Assembly (NCBI GenBank): GCA_023397905.1 | Contig: JAEWSZ010000058.1 | Location: 1 to 49,369 of the forward strand | Length of the DNA: 49,369 bases | Source of the DNA: Bacillota bacterium | GTDB lineage: Bacteria; Bacillota; Clostridia; Acetivibrionales; DSM-1351 | Direction: 5' to 3' | Part shown: one piece after another, positions 24,785-32,683 of the stretch | How positions within the stretch are numbered: the first letter of the stretch is position 1 | Layout of the letters: each line of letters opens with the position of its first letter | Notes under the pieces: generated by a model | Database searches by the model: none | What the model saw: the letters and a program-made list of their open reading frames with translations, nothing else | What the model was told of the DNA's origin: nothing | Position numbers and translations under genes: made by a program

Positions 24785-25687
24785 ATGTTGAATCAAAGGA
24801 TAAGGAAAAGAAATAAAGAATATATCGGTCTTGTATATATTGCGCCGTGGCTTGTGGGCTTTCTGGTATTCCAGTTCTATCCGCTCATCGCGTCATTTAT
24901 ATATTCCTTCACCGATTACAGCATCAACACCAAACCGAATTTTATCGGATTTCAGAACTTTATAGAGATGTTCAAAAATGACGACAATTTTTTCAGCTCC
25001 CTCAGGATAACCCTGGGCTATGTGTTCATGTCCGTGCCCATGAAGCTGGCGTTTGCTCTGTTCATAGCAATGATACTGAATGTGAAGCTGAAACTGGTCA
25101 ATTTTTACCGGACGGTATTTTACCTTCCGTCCATTTTCGGCGGCAGCGTTGCCATTGCCATCCTCTGGAGATTCCTTTTTATGAAGGAAGGGCTTATAAA
25201 TCAACTGCTGTCCTATATTAAGATACCGGCGGTGGATTGGCTGGGGAGCCCTAAAATAGCGCTTTTCAGCGTAAGCCTGCTGACGGTATGGCAGTTCGGA
25301 TCTTCCATGGTGCTTTTCCTGGCGGGGCTGAAACAGATTCCCCAGGAACTATATGAGGCAGGGAGAGTTGACGGCGCCTCCAAGGTCAGAATGTTCTTTA
25401 CCATTACGCTGCCCCTCCTGACGCCAATTGTTTTCTTCAATCTGATCATGCAGCTTGTAAATGCATTCCAGGAGTTTACCGGCGCATTCGTAATCACCAA
25501 CGGCGGACCGATGAAATCAACGTATCTATACGCCATGAAGCTTTATGACGAAGGATTTTTATTCTTCAAAATGGGGTATGCATCGGCCCTGTCCTGGATA
25601 TTGTTCATAATCATTCTGGCGCTTACGGCGCTGATATTCAAATCCTCTGCGTCATGGACGCATTATGAGGACGGAGGTGATTTCTAA
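24785..25687 (+). CDS. CUT1 sugar ABC transporter permease, MalF/UgpA type (system 2)
   Basis: The 300-residue protein has six helices and the EAA loop PQELYEAGRVDGASKVRMFF at about 193-212. It resembles the permease at 18670 over its whole length (shared GGSVAIAILWRFLF and VITNGGP patterns). The ribosome-binding site before ATG 24785 is weak, in line with lower expression than the binding protein. Confidence 0.92.
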   Translation: MLNQRIRKRNKEYIGLVYIAPWLVGFLVFQFYPLIASFIYSFTDYSINTKPNFIGFQNFIEMFKNDDNFFSSLRITLGYVFMSVPMKLAFALFIAMILNVKLKLVNFYRTVFYLPSIFGGSVAIAILWRFLFMKEGLINQLLSYIKIPAVDWLGSPKIALFSVSLLTVWQFGSSMVLFLAGLKQIPQELYEAGRVDGASKVRMFFTITLPLLTPIVFFNLIMQLVNAFQEFTGAFVITNGGPMKSTYLYAMKLYDEGFLFFKMGYASALSWILFIIILALTALIFKSSASWTHYEDGGDF

Positions 25688-26530
25688 ATGGGAGAAAGCA
25701 ATTCATTGAGAAAAGCAATGACTTATATATTTTTGAGTGTTTTTGGATTCATAATGATTTATCCCTTGATCTGGCTGTTTGCTTCCTCATTTAAAACCAA
25801 CCAGGAGATCTTCGGTTCTCTGGCGCTGTTTCCAAAGCATTTCCTCTGGGATTCCTTTATAAGGGGATGGCAGGGAAACGGCCAGTTCACCTTCGGCAGG
25901 TTTTTTTCAAACACGTTTATGATGGTTATTCCGGTGGTGGCGTTCACATTGATATCAAGCACGCTGGTAGCCTATGGCTTTGCAAGGTTCAGGTTTCCGT
26001 TCAAGAAAGTCCTGTTTGGGGTCATGATTTCCACGCTGATGCTGCCCAATACGGTCATCATCATTCCCCGATACCTGTTGTTCAAGAACTTCGGGTGGCT
26101 TAACAGCTACAAGCCTTTTACCATTCCGGCGCTTTTTGCCTGTTATCCGTTTTTTATATTCATGCTGGTGCAATTCTTCAGAGGGCTGCCCAGGGAATTG
26201 GACGAATCGGCCACTATTGACGGCTGCGGTTCCTTCAGAATCCTGGTAAAGATACTGCTGCCCTTGTGCAAGCCGGCGCTGTTTTCCGCGGGGATATTTC
26301 AGTTCATCTGGACATGGAATGACTTTTTCAACTCGCTCATATACATCAGCAGCGTAAACAAGTTCACCATTCCTCTGGCCCTGAGAATGTCACTGGACAA
26401 CGCCGCTTCTATAAACTGGAACGAAATAATGGCCATGTCCACTCTTTCCATGGTCCCCTGTGTGCTGATCTTCTTCTTTGCACAGAAGTATTTTGTTGAA
26501 GGTATTGCCACAACAGGAATAAAAGGATAA
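25688..26530 (+). CDS. CUT1 sugar ABC transporter permease, MalG/UgpE type (system 2)
   Basis: The 280-residue protein has six helices and the EAA loop PRELDESATIDGCGSFRILV. ATG 25688 directly abuts the upstream TAA (TAAATG), so translation is coupled; GGAGGTGA lies just upstream. It ends VEGIATTGIKG, like its system 1 relative. No ATPase gene follows. Confidence 0.92.
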   Translation: MGESNSLRKAMTYIFLSVFGFIMIYPLIWLFASSFKTNQEIFGSLALFPKHFLWDSFIRGWQGNGQFTFGRFFSNTFMMVIPVVAFTLISSTLVAYGFARFRFPFKKVLFGVMISTLMLPNTVIIIPRYLLFKNFGWLNSYKPFTIPALFACYPFFIFMLVQFFRGLPRELDESATIDGCGSFRILVKILLPLCKPALFSAGIFQFIWTWNDFFNSLIYISSVNKFTIPLALRMSLDNAASINWNEIMAMSTLSMVPCVLIFFFAQKYFVEGIATTGIKG

Positions 26531-26560
26531 TCCATGCAATTCCCAAAGGAGAATAACGCC

Positions 26561-28213
26561 ATGAAGTTTATCATTGATATGGTTCACCACAATCCAGGAG
26601 AAAAGCCCTTTGAAACCCGGTTTACCAGCGGAGAAAGCCTCAGGGAATACGGCTACCGGGGACAGGTATTCAAACACATCAATACAATCATTACCTTTTC
26701 AAAGCTGGGGCATGAGCTTTTTCCGGAAGGTACGGAGGAAGGGAAATGGATGGGTGATTTCACCCGGCTTATCCGTGGGGAAATCGCCCAGGCCAAGAAC
26801 GCCGGACTAGAGGTGTATTACCACGTGGATCTGTTTGTGCTGCCCAAAAAGCTGGCGGAGATATACAGGGATGAGATATGTGATCCGGGTACAGGCAGGA
26901 TATCTATGGACAGGGAAAAGACCCTGGAACTCCACCGGGTGATGCTGGATGAGCTGTTTGAGCGCTTTCCGGAGGTTGATGGCCTCATTATCCGCGTGGG
27001 GGAAACCTATCTTTTCGATACGCCCTATCACACAGGGAACGGCCCCATACCGCTGGAAGGGGAATATGCCCATCCGGCGTCGGAAAAGCGGAAGTACGTG
27101 AAGCTTTTGAACTTTCTGAGGGAGGAAGTATGCGTCAGGCATGGCAGATATCTCATCTTCCGGACATGGGACTGCCTTCCCGACAAATTTCATGCCAGTC
27201 CGGAGTTTTATCTGGCTGTGACCGGAGAGGTGGAGCCTCATGAAAAGCTTGTTTTTTCAATCAAGCATACTGCGCTGGACTTCTGGCGGAGGGTGAAATT
27301 CAATCAATGCCTCACTGCGGGAAAGCATCCCCAGGTGGTTGAAGTCCAGTGCCAGCGGGAATATGAGGGTAAAGGCGCCTACCCCAATTATGTCATGAAC
27401 GGGGTCATACATGGCTTTGAAGAAAACGCAGATAAAAAGGGGCTGGATGAAATAACCGGCCATCCGCTGATCAGGGGTATCTACACGTGGTCCCGCGGAG
27501 GAGGCTGGGGCGGCCCCTATATAAAGAATGAATTCTGGTGTAAACTGAATACCTATGTAATATCCCGCTTTGCCAATGATCCTGATGCACGGGAGGAAGA
27601 GATATTTTACCGTTTTACCCGTGAGAAGATGGGGCTGGACCGGAAGGATTCGGAAATTTTCAGAAAGCTGTGCCTTCTCTCAGCCACAGCAGTTCTCAAG
27701 GGTCGCTACTGCCAGGCGTATGATACAACACTTCTGGAAGGTATTATGCCCACCGGCAACTGGATGAGGGACGACTGCCTTGGAGGCCTTTCACAACTGG
27801 GAGAAGTATTTGATTATCTGTTTGAAAATGACCTGCTGGACAGCGCTCTTGCGGAAAAAAGACAGTCTGTGGAGCTGTGGAAAGAGATAGAAAGCCTTTT
27901 TGATCAGCTGCACATTCCCGATCCTGATTTGAAGGAAGCGGTCGGTGTATCAGTACGGTACGGAGTGCTTCTGTTCGGTATCATTGAACGGGGATGGACT
28001 ATTATGGACGAAGGCATCCGTGGAGACCGCACGGGTATATATGACAAAAAAGCAATTGAGGAAGCCTTTTTCCGGTACGATCAACTGTGGCGGGAATACC
28101 TTGCCCTGGGGAAACAGGAACAGTGCGCGTCCCTTTACCGGGAGGACTACCAGTTCGGAAAGCCTGGCCTGAGATACAGCCTGCGGAAATACCGTCAAAT
28201 TGCCGGCGCATAG
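26561..28213 (+). CDS. TIM-barrel-like hydrolase of unknown specificity (GH67-like suspicion)
   Basis: ATG 26561 follows AAAGGAG (26545-26551) by 9 nt, better than ATG 26534. The 550-residue protein has no signal peptide, so it is cytoplasmic. Alternating strand motifs suggest a TIM barrel: LEVYYHVDLF, VDGLIIRVGETYLFD (Glu at a strand end), GRYLIFRTWD, KLVFSIKHT, VVEVQCQREYEGKG, GIYTWSRGGGWGG. The VEVQCQREYEG block and the following Trp/Gly-rich block recall alpha-glucuronidases (GH67), but I cannot confirm the family. As the last gene of transporter operon 2 it likely processes the imported oligosaccharide, perhaps one with an acidic or rare sugar. Confidence 0.6.
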   Translation: MKFIIDMVHHNPGEKPFETRFTSGESLREYGYRGQVFKHINTIITFSKLGHELFPEGTEEGKWMGDFTRLIRGEIAQAKNAGLEVYYHVDLFVLPKKLAEIYRDEICDPGTGRISMDREKTLELHRVMLDELFERFPEVDGLIIRVGETYLFDTPYHTGNGPIPLEGEYAHPASEKRKYVKLLNFLREEVCVRHGRYLIFRTWDCLPDKFHASPEFYLAVTGEVEPHEKLVFSIKHTALDFWRRVKFNQCLTAGKHPQVVEVQCQREYEGKGAYPNYVMNGVIHGFEENADKKGLDEITGHPLIRGIYTWSRGGGWGGPYIKNEFWCKLNTYVISRFANDPDAREEEIFYRFTREKMGLDRKDSEIFRKLCLLSATAVLKGRYCQAYDTTLLEGIMPTGNWMRDDCLGGLSQLGEVFDYLFENDLLDSALAEKRQSVELWKEIESLFDQLHIPDPDLKEAVGVSVRYGVLLFGIIERGWTIMDEGIRGDRTGIYDKKAIEEAFFRYDQLWREYLALGKQEQCASLYREDYQFGKPGLRYSLRKYRQIAGA

Positions 28214-28249
28214 AAATGCGGCACAGGCAGGCACACCATTGTGCTCAGT

Positions 28250-28909
28250 CTATGCCGGGATTCTGAAATCAAAATTTCTTTTTGTGATGGATTCTCTGAT
28301 ATCATTTCTGGCCTTATCAAAGCTTTTAAACATGGAACAGGCTTTTTCCGGCTCATGATAGACCTTCCAGTAACTGCACAGAAGGTAATTTTCTCCTTTG
28401 TGATTGATAAAGCCCGTCACATCTTCCACGGGAATACCTAAAAAGATACCCACTTCATGGGGACATACATGCTCAAAGCGGGCTTTCAGCTTATTTATGC
28501 ATTCCTCGACAGTCTGGGCCTGCTCATATCCGGCTGCATTCAAAAATTCCCTGCAGTCTTTTCTGTTTATGCACTCTTCAAGCAGGCTTTGTTTATAAAA
28601 CAGCACCCGCACGCTGTCCTGCCTGTCTCCGAGCTGCACACAACCAAGTCCCAGCTGGCGGCAGACATCGGATTTAAAGGTATTCCAGAGTCCGTACAGG
28701 TTTCTTCCCACTTTGGTAAAGGTAATAAGGGAGGAAGGTTTTTCCTCCCTTATGGTAGGAGCCGCCCCATATGCTATGACCGCAAGAAGGTATTCTCTGG
28801 CAGGGAGCCTGTTAAGCAAATTTATAAAGTCAAGGTTTTTCATATTTTTTTGATTCATATATATGCCCATGCCCCGCATCTCGCACAAAACATCATGAAA
28901 GTTTGGCAT
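28250..28909 (-). CDS. DUF3793 family protein, Fur-linked operon
   Basis: The 219-residue soluble protein shows the DUF3793 hallmarks: APTIREEKPSSLITF, LGLGCVQLGDRQDSVRVLFY, CPHEVGIFLGIPVEDVTGFI and LCSYWKVYHEPEKA. The function is unknown; the family is commonly found beside flavodoxin in Clostridia. ATG 28909 has AGGGG 9 nt upstream. The internal MNQKN start is possible but lacks a site. It is the last gene of the operon beginning with DUF2325 at 29813. Confidence 0.8.
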   Translation of the reverse strand: MPNFHDVLCEMRGMGIYMNQKNMKNLDFINLLNRLPAREYLLAVIAYGAAPTIREEKPSSLITFTKVGRNLYGLWNTFKSDVCRQLGLGCVQLGDRQDSVRVLFYKQSLLEECINRKDCREFLNAAGYEQAQTVEECINKLKARFEHVCPHEVGIFLGIPVEDVTGFINHKGENYLLCSYWKVYHEPEKACSMFKSFDKARNDIRESITKRNFDFRIPA

Positions 28910-29038
28910 GGACTCGGTCCCCTTTTACAATTTTTTAAAGTTTCTTTGTACCTTGTCTTCCCTAAAATAAAATTTGTTAATAAATTTCTCCGGCAAATAA
29001 GTCTTTCTTTACGTGCTGCATGTGCTGTGCGGTAATAT

Positions 29039-29473
29039 CTATAATGAAACAGCCAGCTTCTTGCCAAGCTCCCTGCAGAGTTCAAGACCTTCCTCATCAG
29101 GCACGGTATGTATTTTAAGCCCGTCGGCTACCAGCTTTGCGCCGCAGCCCGTCATTCTTTCGGACCAGTCGGACAGCCATTGTCCGTCGCCCCAGTCAAA
29201 TGAGCCGAAAAGCACCAGAGGCTTGCCCTGCAGGCTGTCCTTTTCAATTGACTCCACAAAGGGTTCCATTTCGGATTCCTCCAGAACTTCACAGCCCATG
29301 GAAGGACAGCCGAGAGCAACCGCATCCGCGTTCAGGACATCTTCCTTCGTTGCCGCAGAAACCTCTTTCAGCACGATTTCAGCGCCCTGGTTTTTAGCGC
29401 CTTCCGCCACCGACATGGCCATCTGATGTGTGTTGCCGGTTCCGCTCCAGTAAATTACCGCTATATTCTTCAT
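29039..29473 (-). CDS. Flavodoxin
   Basis: I chose ATG 29473 because CTGGAGG is 7-8 nt upstream; the longer frame from 29527 overlaps DUF2325. The 144-residue protein has the FMN phosphate loop at its start (VIYWSGTGNTHQMA), then ALGCPSMGCE and LFGSFDWGDG, the typical short-chain flavodoxin pattern. It carries electrons at low potential and replaces ferredoxin when iron is short. The upstream Fur box supports iron-starvation control. Confidence 0.92.
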   Translation of the reverse strand: MKNIAVIYWSGTGNTHQMAMSVAEGAKNQGAEIVLKEVSAATKEDVLNADAVALGCPSMGCEVLEESEMEPFVESIEKDSLQGKPLVLFGSFDWGDGQWLSDWSERMTGCGAKLVADGLKIHTVPDEEGLELCRELGKKLAVSL

Positions 29474-29507
29474 AATTATAAAACCTCCAGATTTTATTTT
29501 GCCTCTT

Positions 29508-29813
29508 TTAAGAGGGACAGGCGACATTCATATCGGCTTCTATTTTTTTCAGAAGCTCCTCGAGAGAGGTGGCGCTGCTGCTGTGGCTTCTCACCACATT
29601 TATATTTTTTCTTTTGGCTTCTTTCAAAGCAGTCAGGATCATCTTATGGGAGACAGTGCTGGTGAGAAGCACTATGCTGTCGGGAGTTCCGATCACCTTG
29701 TCAAACCTTGCGGGCATCTGCGTATAAATTTTTACACGGTGTCCCCGTTTTGAGCATATTTGCTTGTATTCTTCCTGCATCCTGTCATGACCGCCTACTA
29801 AAACTATACTCAT
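29508..29813 (-). CDS. DUF2325 family protein, first gene of the Fur-linked operon
   Basis: I chose ATG 29813 (AGGAGG 8 nt upstream) over the earlier ATG in GGTATGACT. The 101-residue protein begins MSIVLVGGHDRMQEEYKQIC, then RVKIYTQMP, SIVLLTSTVSHKMILTALKE and VVRSHSSSATSLEELL, the DUF2325 pattern. The VGGHDR motif and the Ser/Thr-rich motifs are conserved in the family, whose biochemical role is unknown. Transcription starts at the promoter overlapped by the Fur box. Confidence 0.85.
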   Translation of the reverse strand: MSIVLVGGHDRMQEEYKQICSKRGHRVKIYTQMPARFDKVIGTPDSIVLLTSTVSHKMILTALKEAKRKNINVVRSHSSSATSLEELLKKIEADMNVACPS

Positions 29814-29834
29814 AGTCATACCTCCTATATCTAT

Positions 29835-29875
29835 GAAAATGATAATCATTATCAATTATGTAATAAGTTTAACAA
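29835..29875 (-). promoter_or_regulatory. Fur box overlapping the operon promoter
   Basis: GAAAATGATAATCATTATC at 29835-29853 matches the 19-bp Fur consensus at 18 of 19 positions. On the minus strand, TTGTTA (29875-29870) and GATAAT (29853-29848) form a promoter with a 16-nt spacer, and the Fur box covers the -10. Repression of DUF2325-flavodoxin-DUF3793 by iron-loaded Fur is the direct expectation. Confidence 0.9.
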
Positions 29876-29968
29876 CCTTTGCCTCAATAGTCAATAAAAA
29901 TTTTGCAATTAAGCGGCTGAAATTCTGCAATCAGGAAAAAAGATAAAAAATAAGGGAAAAAATAATTC

Positions 29969-29997
29969 TTGTTAAAACGGAATATTTATGTTAAAAT
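29969..29997 (+). promoter_or_regulatory. Promoter of rpsF-ssb-rpsR
   Basis: TTGTTA (29969-29974) and TAAAAT (29992-29997) are separated by 17 nt. Transcription would start near 30004, giving a leader of about 100 nt before rpsF. Confidence 0.75.
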
Positions 29998-30003
29998 ACA
30001 GAA

Positions 30004-30103
30004 TTGTATGTGACGGGCATAAAATCCCCGTCCGATAATATTTGACATCCTTGCTCTGTATTCGCGTTGCAGAGCCGTTAAGTCCGAGGGGAGGTGACCA
30101 GTA
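30004..30103 (+). promoter_or_regulatory. Structured leader of rpsF (candidate S6:S18 autoregulatory RNA)
   Basis: Two stems can form: GACGGG (30012-30017) with CCCGTC (30027-30032), and GCTCTG (30053-30058) with CAGAGC (30070-30075). A CCGAGGGGAGG stretch containing the ribosome-binding site follows. S6:S18-binding leaders are widespread upstream of rpsF in bacteria. Whether this leader carries the known CCG-bulge motif was not established. Confidence 0.45.
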
Positions 30104-30388
30104 ATGTTGAAGAAGTATGAAACTATCTTTATAATCGATTCAGAGGTTGGAGAGGAAAATATAAAGGCGCTTGTTGAAAAGTTTAAGACCATGCTTGAAT
30201 CTTCTGCCCAGCTTGAAAGCATTGACGAGTGGGGTAAGAGGAAACTGGCTTATGAGATAAACGACAAGAACGAAGGATACTATGTGCTTGCTAATTTTTC
30301 ATCAAATCCGGATTTTCCGGCTGAATTAGAGAGAATATATAAAATCACAGAGGGAATTCTCAAGTATATCGTAATAAGCAAGGAATAA
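30104..30388 (+). CDS. rpsF: 30S ribosomal protein S6
   Basis: The 94-residue protein has the complete S6 fold: KYETIFIIDSEVGEENIKAL, then IDEWGKRKLAYEINDKNEGYY and ILKYIVISKE. GGGGAGG lies 8-9 nt upstream of ATG 30104. It binds 16S rRNA together with S18, encoded downstream, in the usual rpsF-ssb-rpsR order. Confidence 0.98.
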   Translation: MLKKYETIFIIDSEVGEENIKALVEKFKTMLESSAQLESIDEWGKRKLAYEINDKNEGYYVLANFSSNPDFPAELERIYKITEGILKYIVISKE

Positions 30389-30502
30389 AAGGCGAAGCAT
30401 GCACTTGGATGTTTCAAGTGGAGATTTTCGCAGCAGGAAGCCCCAGGTGGGTTTCAAAATTTATTTGTATGTGCACTAAAGGTGCGTAAATGAGAGGGTA
30501 GT

Positions 30503-30931
30503 ATGAATAAAGTTGTTTTGATGGGAAGACTAACCAAAGACCCCGATCTGAGGTACACAAGCGGAAACAATACGGCTGTTGCAAGTTTTACAATCGCCGT
30601 AAACAGGCGGTTTGCCCGGGAAGGTCAGCCACAGGCTGATTTCATCAATATCGTTGCCTGGGACAAGAGCGCCGAGTTTTGCGGAAAGTATTTCACGAAG
30701 GGCATGCAGGTTGCCGTTGTAGGCAGGCTTCAAACCAGGACCTGGGATGATAACGAAGGTAAGCGCCATTATGTTACTGAAGTCGTAGCGGAAGAAACAT
30801 ATTTTGCGGACAGCAAAAGAGGCGCGGAAGGCGGCGCAGGCGGGTCGGCTCCCAAAACCTATTCAGAAAATCCCGCATCATCGGGCGACGGCTTCTATCC
30901 AATGGATGAAGATGACGAGCTGCCTTTTTAA
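30503..30931 (+). CDS. ssb: Single-stranded DNA-binding protein
   Basis: The 142-residue protein has an OB-fold (MNKVVLMGRLTKDPDLRYTS, FINIVAWDKSAEF, VVGRLQTRTWDD), a flexible Gly/Ser/Pro linker and the acidic protein-interaction tail ending DDELPF. AGAGGGTAG precedes ATG 30503. Its location between rpsF and rpsR is the classic Firmicutes arrangement. Confidence 0.98.
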   Translation: MNKVVLMGRLTKDPDLRYTSGNNTAVASFTIAVNRRFAREGQPQADFINIVAWDKSAEFCGKYFTKGMQVAVVGRLQTRTWDDNEGKRHYVTEVVAEETYFADSKRGAEGGAGGSAPKTYSENPASSGDGFYPMDEDDELPF

Positions 30932-31021
30932 GGGGTTCTTCACCTTGGTAAAACATGAATTTAAATTGTGCTTATAAAGAAATCAATACCATCGGATGGT
31001 ATATGAAGGGAGGATATTAAG

Positions 31022-31315
31022 ATGCCAGGACCAAAGAAAGATAACAGAAGGAACGACAGAGATTCTTATGACAAGGGCGAAGGCAAGGGCGGCATGAGAA
31101 TGAGAAGGGCCAAGAAAAAGGTTTGCGCATTCTGTGTTGACAAGGCCACTGATATAGATTACAAGGATGTTGCCAAAATCAGAAAGTATGTTTCTGAAAG
31201 AGGCAAGATTCTTCCCAGAAGAATATCAGGAAACTGTGCAAAGCACCAGCGCCAGTTGACAGTTGCGGTTAAGAGAGCAAGACACATTGCTTTACTTCCA
31301 TATACTGCAGAGTAA
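31022..31315 (+). CDS. rpsR: 30S ribosomal protein S18
   Basis: The 97-residue protein has a charged N-terminal extension (KKDNRRNDRDSYDKGEGKGG) and the S18 core KKVCAFCVDKATDIDYKDV, LPRRISGNCAKHQRQL and KRARHIALLPY. The Cys pair of the C-x2-C type plus the later Cys suggests a zinc-bound form. AGGGAGG is upstream. A small hairpin with TACCATCGGATGGTA lies just before the ribosome-binding site. Confidence 0.98.
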   Translation: MPGPKKDNRRNDRDSYDKGEGKGGMRMRRAKKKVCAFCVDKATDIDYKDVAKIRKYVSERGKILPRRISGNCAKHQRQLTVAVKRARHIALLPYTAE

Positions 31316-31337
31316 ACGAAAATATAATTTTTCAAAT

Positions 31338-31373
31338 AAAAAGTACCGTTGGGATAACCGGCGGTACTTTTTT
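31338..31373 (+). terminator. Rho-independent terminator of rpsF-ssb-rpsR
   Basis: AAGTACCG (31341-31348) pairs with CGGTACTT (31362-31369), flanked by A's on the left and six T's on the right. Confidence 0.85.
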
Positions 31374-31614
31374 GCGTCCTCATACCATTTCAGCAATCTA
31401 AATTTAGTCCACTAATAATCAAAATATACTCCATTGTGAAAAAAACTAAATAATACTATGCTAAACACATCGGTTGTTAAATTATTGGAATATCTGGCTA
31501 AAGATGTATTTAAGAAAGAACATAAAAAAGAATATCAGAATAAAAAGATATATGGAATTGAGTTTATAATTGGCCTGAAAACCTGAGGTTAAATTTTCAA
31601 AAGGAGAGTAAAAA
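31374..31614. other. Intergenic region upstream of the NitT/TauT transporter
   Basis: AT-rich spacer. It ends with AAAGGAGAG, the ribosome-binding site of the next gene. I see no convincing gene or known riboswitch; the promoter of the transporter operon must lie here but no clear -35/-10 pair stands out. Confidence 0.5.
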
Positions 31615-32652
31615 ATGAAAAACGTAAAGAGAATAGCAGCTATATTAATACTGGCAGCCATATGGGCCACAATAGCTGCCGGGTGCGGAAAGAATGGAAG
31701 TGAGGCTACCGTGGTCAGCTCAGGCGGCGCAGAGGTCAAGAAGCCCCAGCAGGTAAATATCGGAATATTGAACGGATTGTCCTCCACATCATTGATACTT
31801 GCCTCCAAAAAAGGTTTTCTGAAAGAGGAATTTGAGAAAGAGGGGATCAAGGTAAATGAAGTATGGATCACAAGCGGGGGCGGCCCTGCGATAGTGAACG
31901 CCATGGAATCCAACAGCATAAATGTGGGAGGGATGGCGGACCAGCCGGCTATCCAGGCCGCAGCCAACGGCGGTACGGAAAAGATAGTAGGGGTTTATTC
32001 CCAGAGCGATAAGTACGTACAGCTGGTTGTGCCCACAGGTTCGGCAGCAAAATCCATAAAGGATCTGAAGGGCAAAAAGATAACGGTGGGCATAGGAACA
32101 GTAGGACACAGGGTACTGTTTGCCATGCTCAAGGCCAACGGCATGAACCCGGAGGATGTGGAAATATTGAATACGCCGGAGGGAAACCTGCTGACCACCT
32201 TTGCCTCGGGCTTCGCAGACGCGGCTGTCACATCCGAGCCCACGGCCTCCAAGCTTGAGCTTGACGGTGAAGTAAAAGTCATAGGCGATACTCAGGGGAT
32301 AAAAACAAATTATACGGTGCTTGTCTCCACGGGAGAGTTTCTGAAAGAATATCCCGAGCAGGTCAAGACATTTTTGCGCGCTGTCAAGAGGGCAATCGAT
32401 TTTCTGAACGACCCGGCCAATCATGAGGAAGCGGTGAAGCTTCTGGCCGAATCGGCGGAAGTTTCGCCGGCGGTTGTTGAGAAAGCTCTTCCGAAGTTCA
32501 GCTTTGACGCGGGAATAAGCGACGATGCCATGAGTTCCTTCCAGGAGAGTGCGGATACAATGTATTCCATGGAAATCATAAGAAAACAGGTAAAAGCGGA
32601 GGATTTCGTTGACAGGAGCTTTGTCGAGGCTCTGGGGTATCAGAAAAAATAA
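31615..32652 (+). CDS. NitT/TauT-type substrate-binding lipoprotein (SsuA-like)
   Basis: The 345-residue protein has a lipoprotein signal with lipobox AAGC (Cys24) and a periplasmic-binding fold of the SsuA/TauA/ThiY group: VNIGILNGLSSTSLILASKK, ITSGGGPAIVNAMESNSINV, KDLKGKKITVGIGTVGHRVL and DAAVTSEPTASKLE. Substrates in this group include alkanesulfonates, taurine, nitrate, bicarbonate and thiamine precursors; the motifs seen do not pick one. First gene of the operon with the permease, ATPase and a radical-SAM-like gene. Confidence 0.88.
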   Translation: MKNVKRIAAILILAAIWATIAAGCGKNGSEATVVSSGGAEVKKPQQVNIGILNGLSSTSLILASKKGFLKEEFEKEGIKVNEVWITSGGGPAIVNAMESNSINVGGMADQPAIQAAANGGTEKIVGVYSQSDKYVQLVVPTGSAAKSIKDLKGKKITVGIGTVGHRVLFAMLKANGMNPEDVEILNTPEGNLLTTFASGFADAAVTSEPTASKLELDGEVKVIGDTQGIKTNYTVLVSTGEFLKEYPEQVKTFLRAVKRAIDFLNDPANHEEAVKLLAESAEVSPAVVEKALPKFSFDAGISDDAMSSFQESADTMYSMEIIRKQVKAEDFVDRSFVEALGYQKK

Positions 32653-32683
32653 AGGCAAATAAGTGATTAAGGAGCAGGGTCTC

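Noticed and set aside
31374..31614. Riboswitch (for example thiamine or S-box) before the NitT/TauT operon
   Set aside because: No conserved core motifs or terminator/antiterminator pair could be recognised in this AT-rich stretch.
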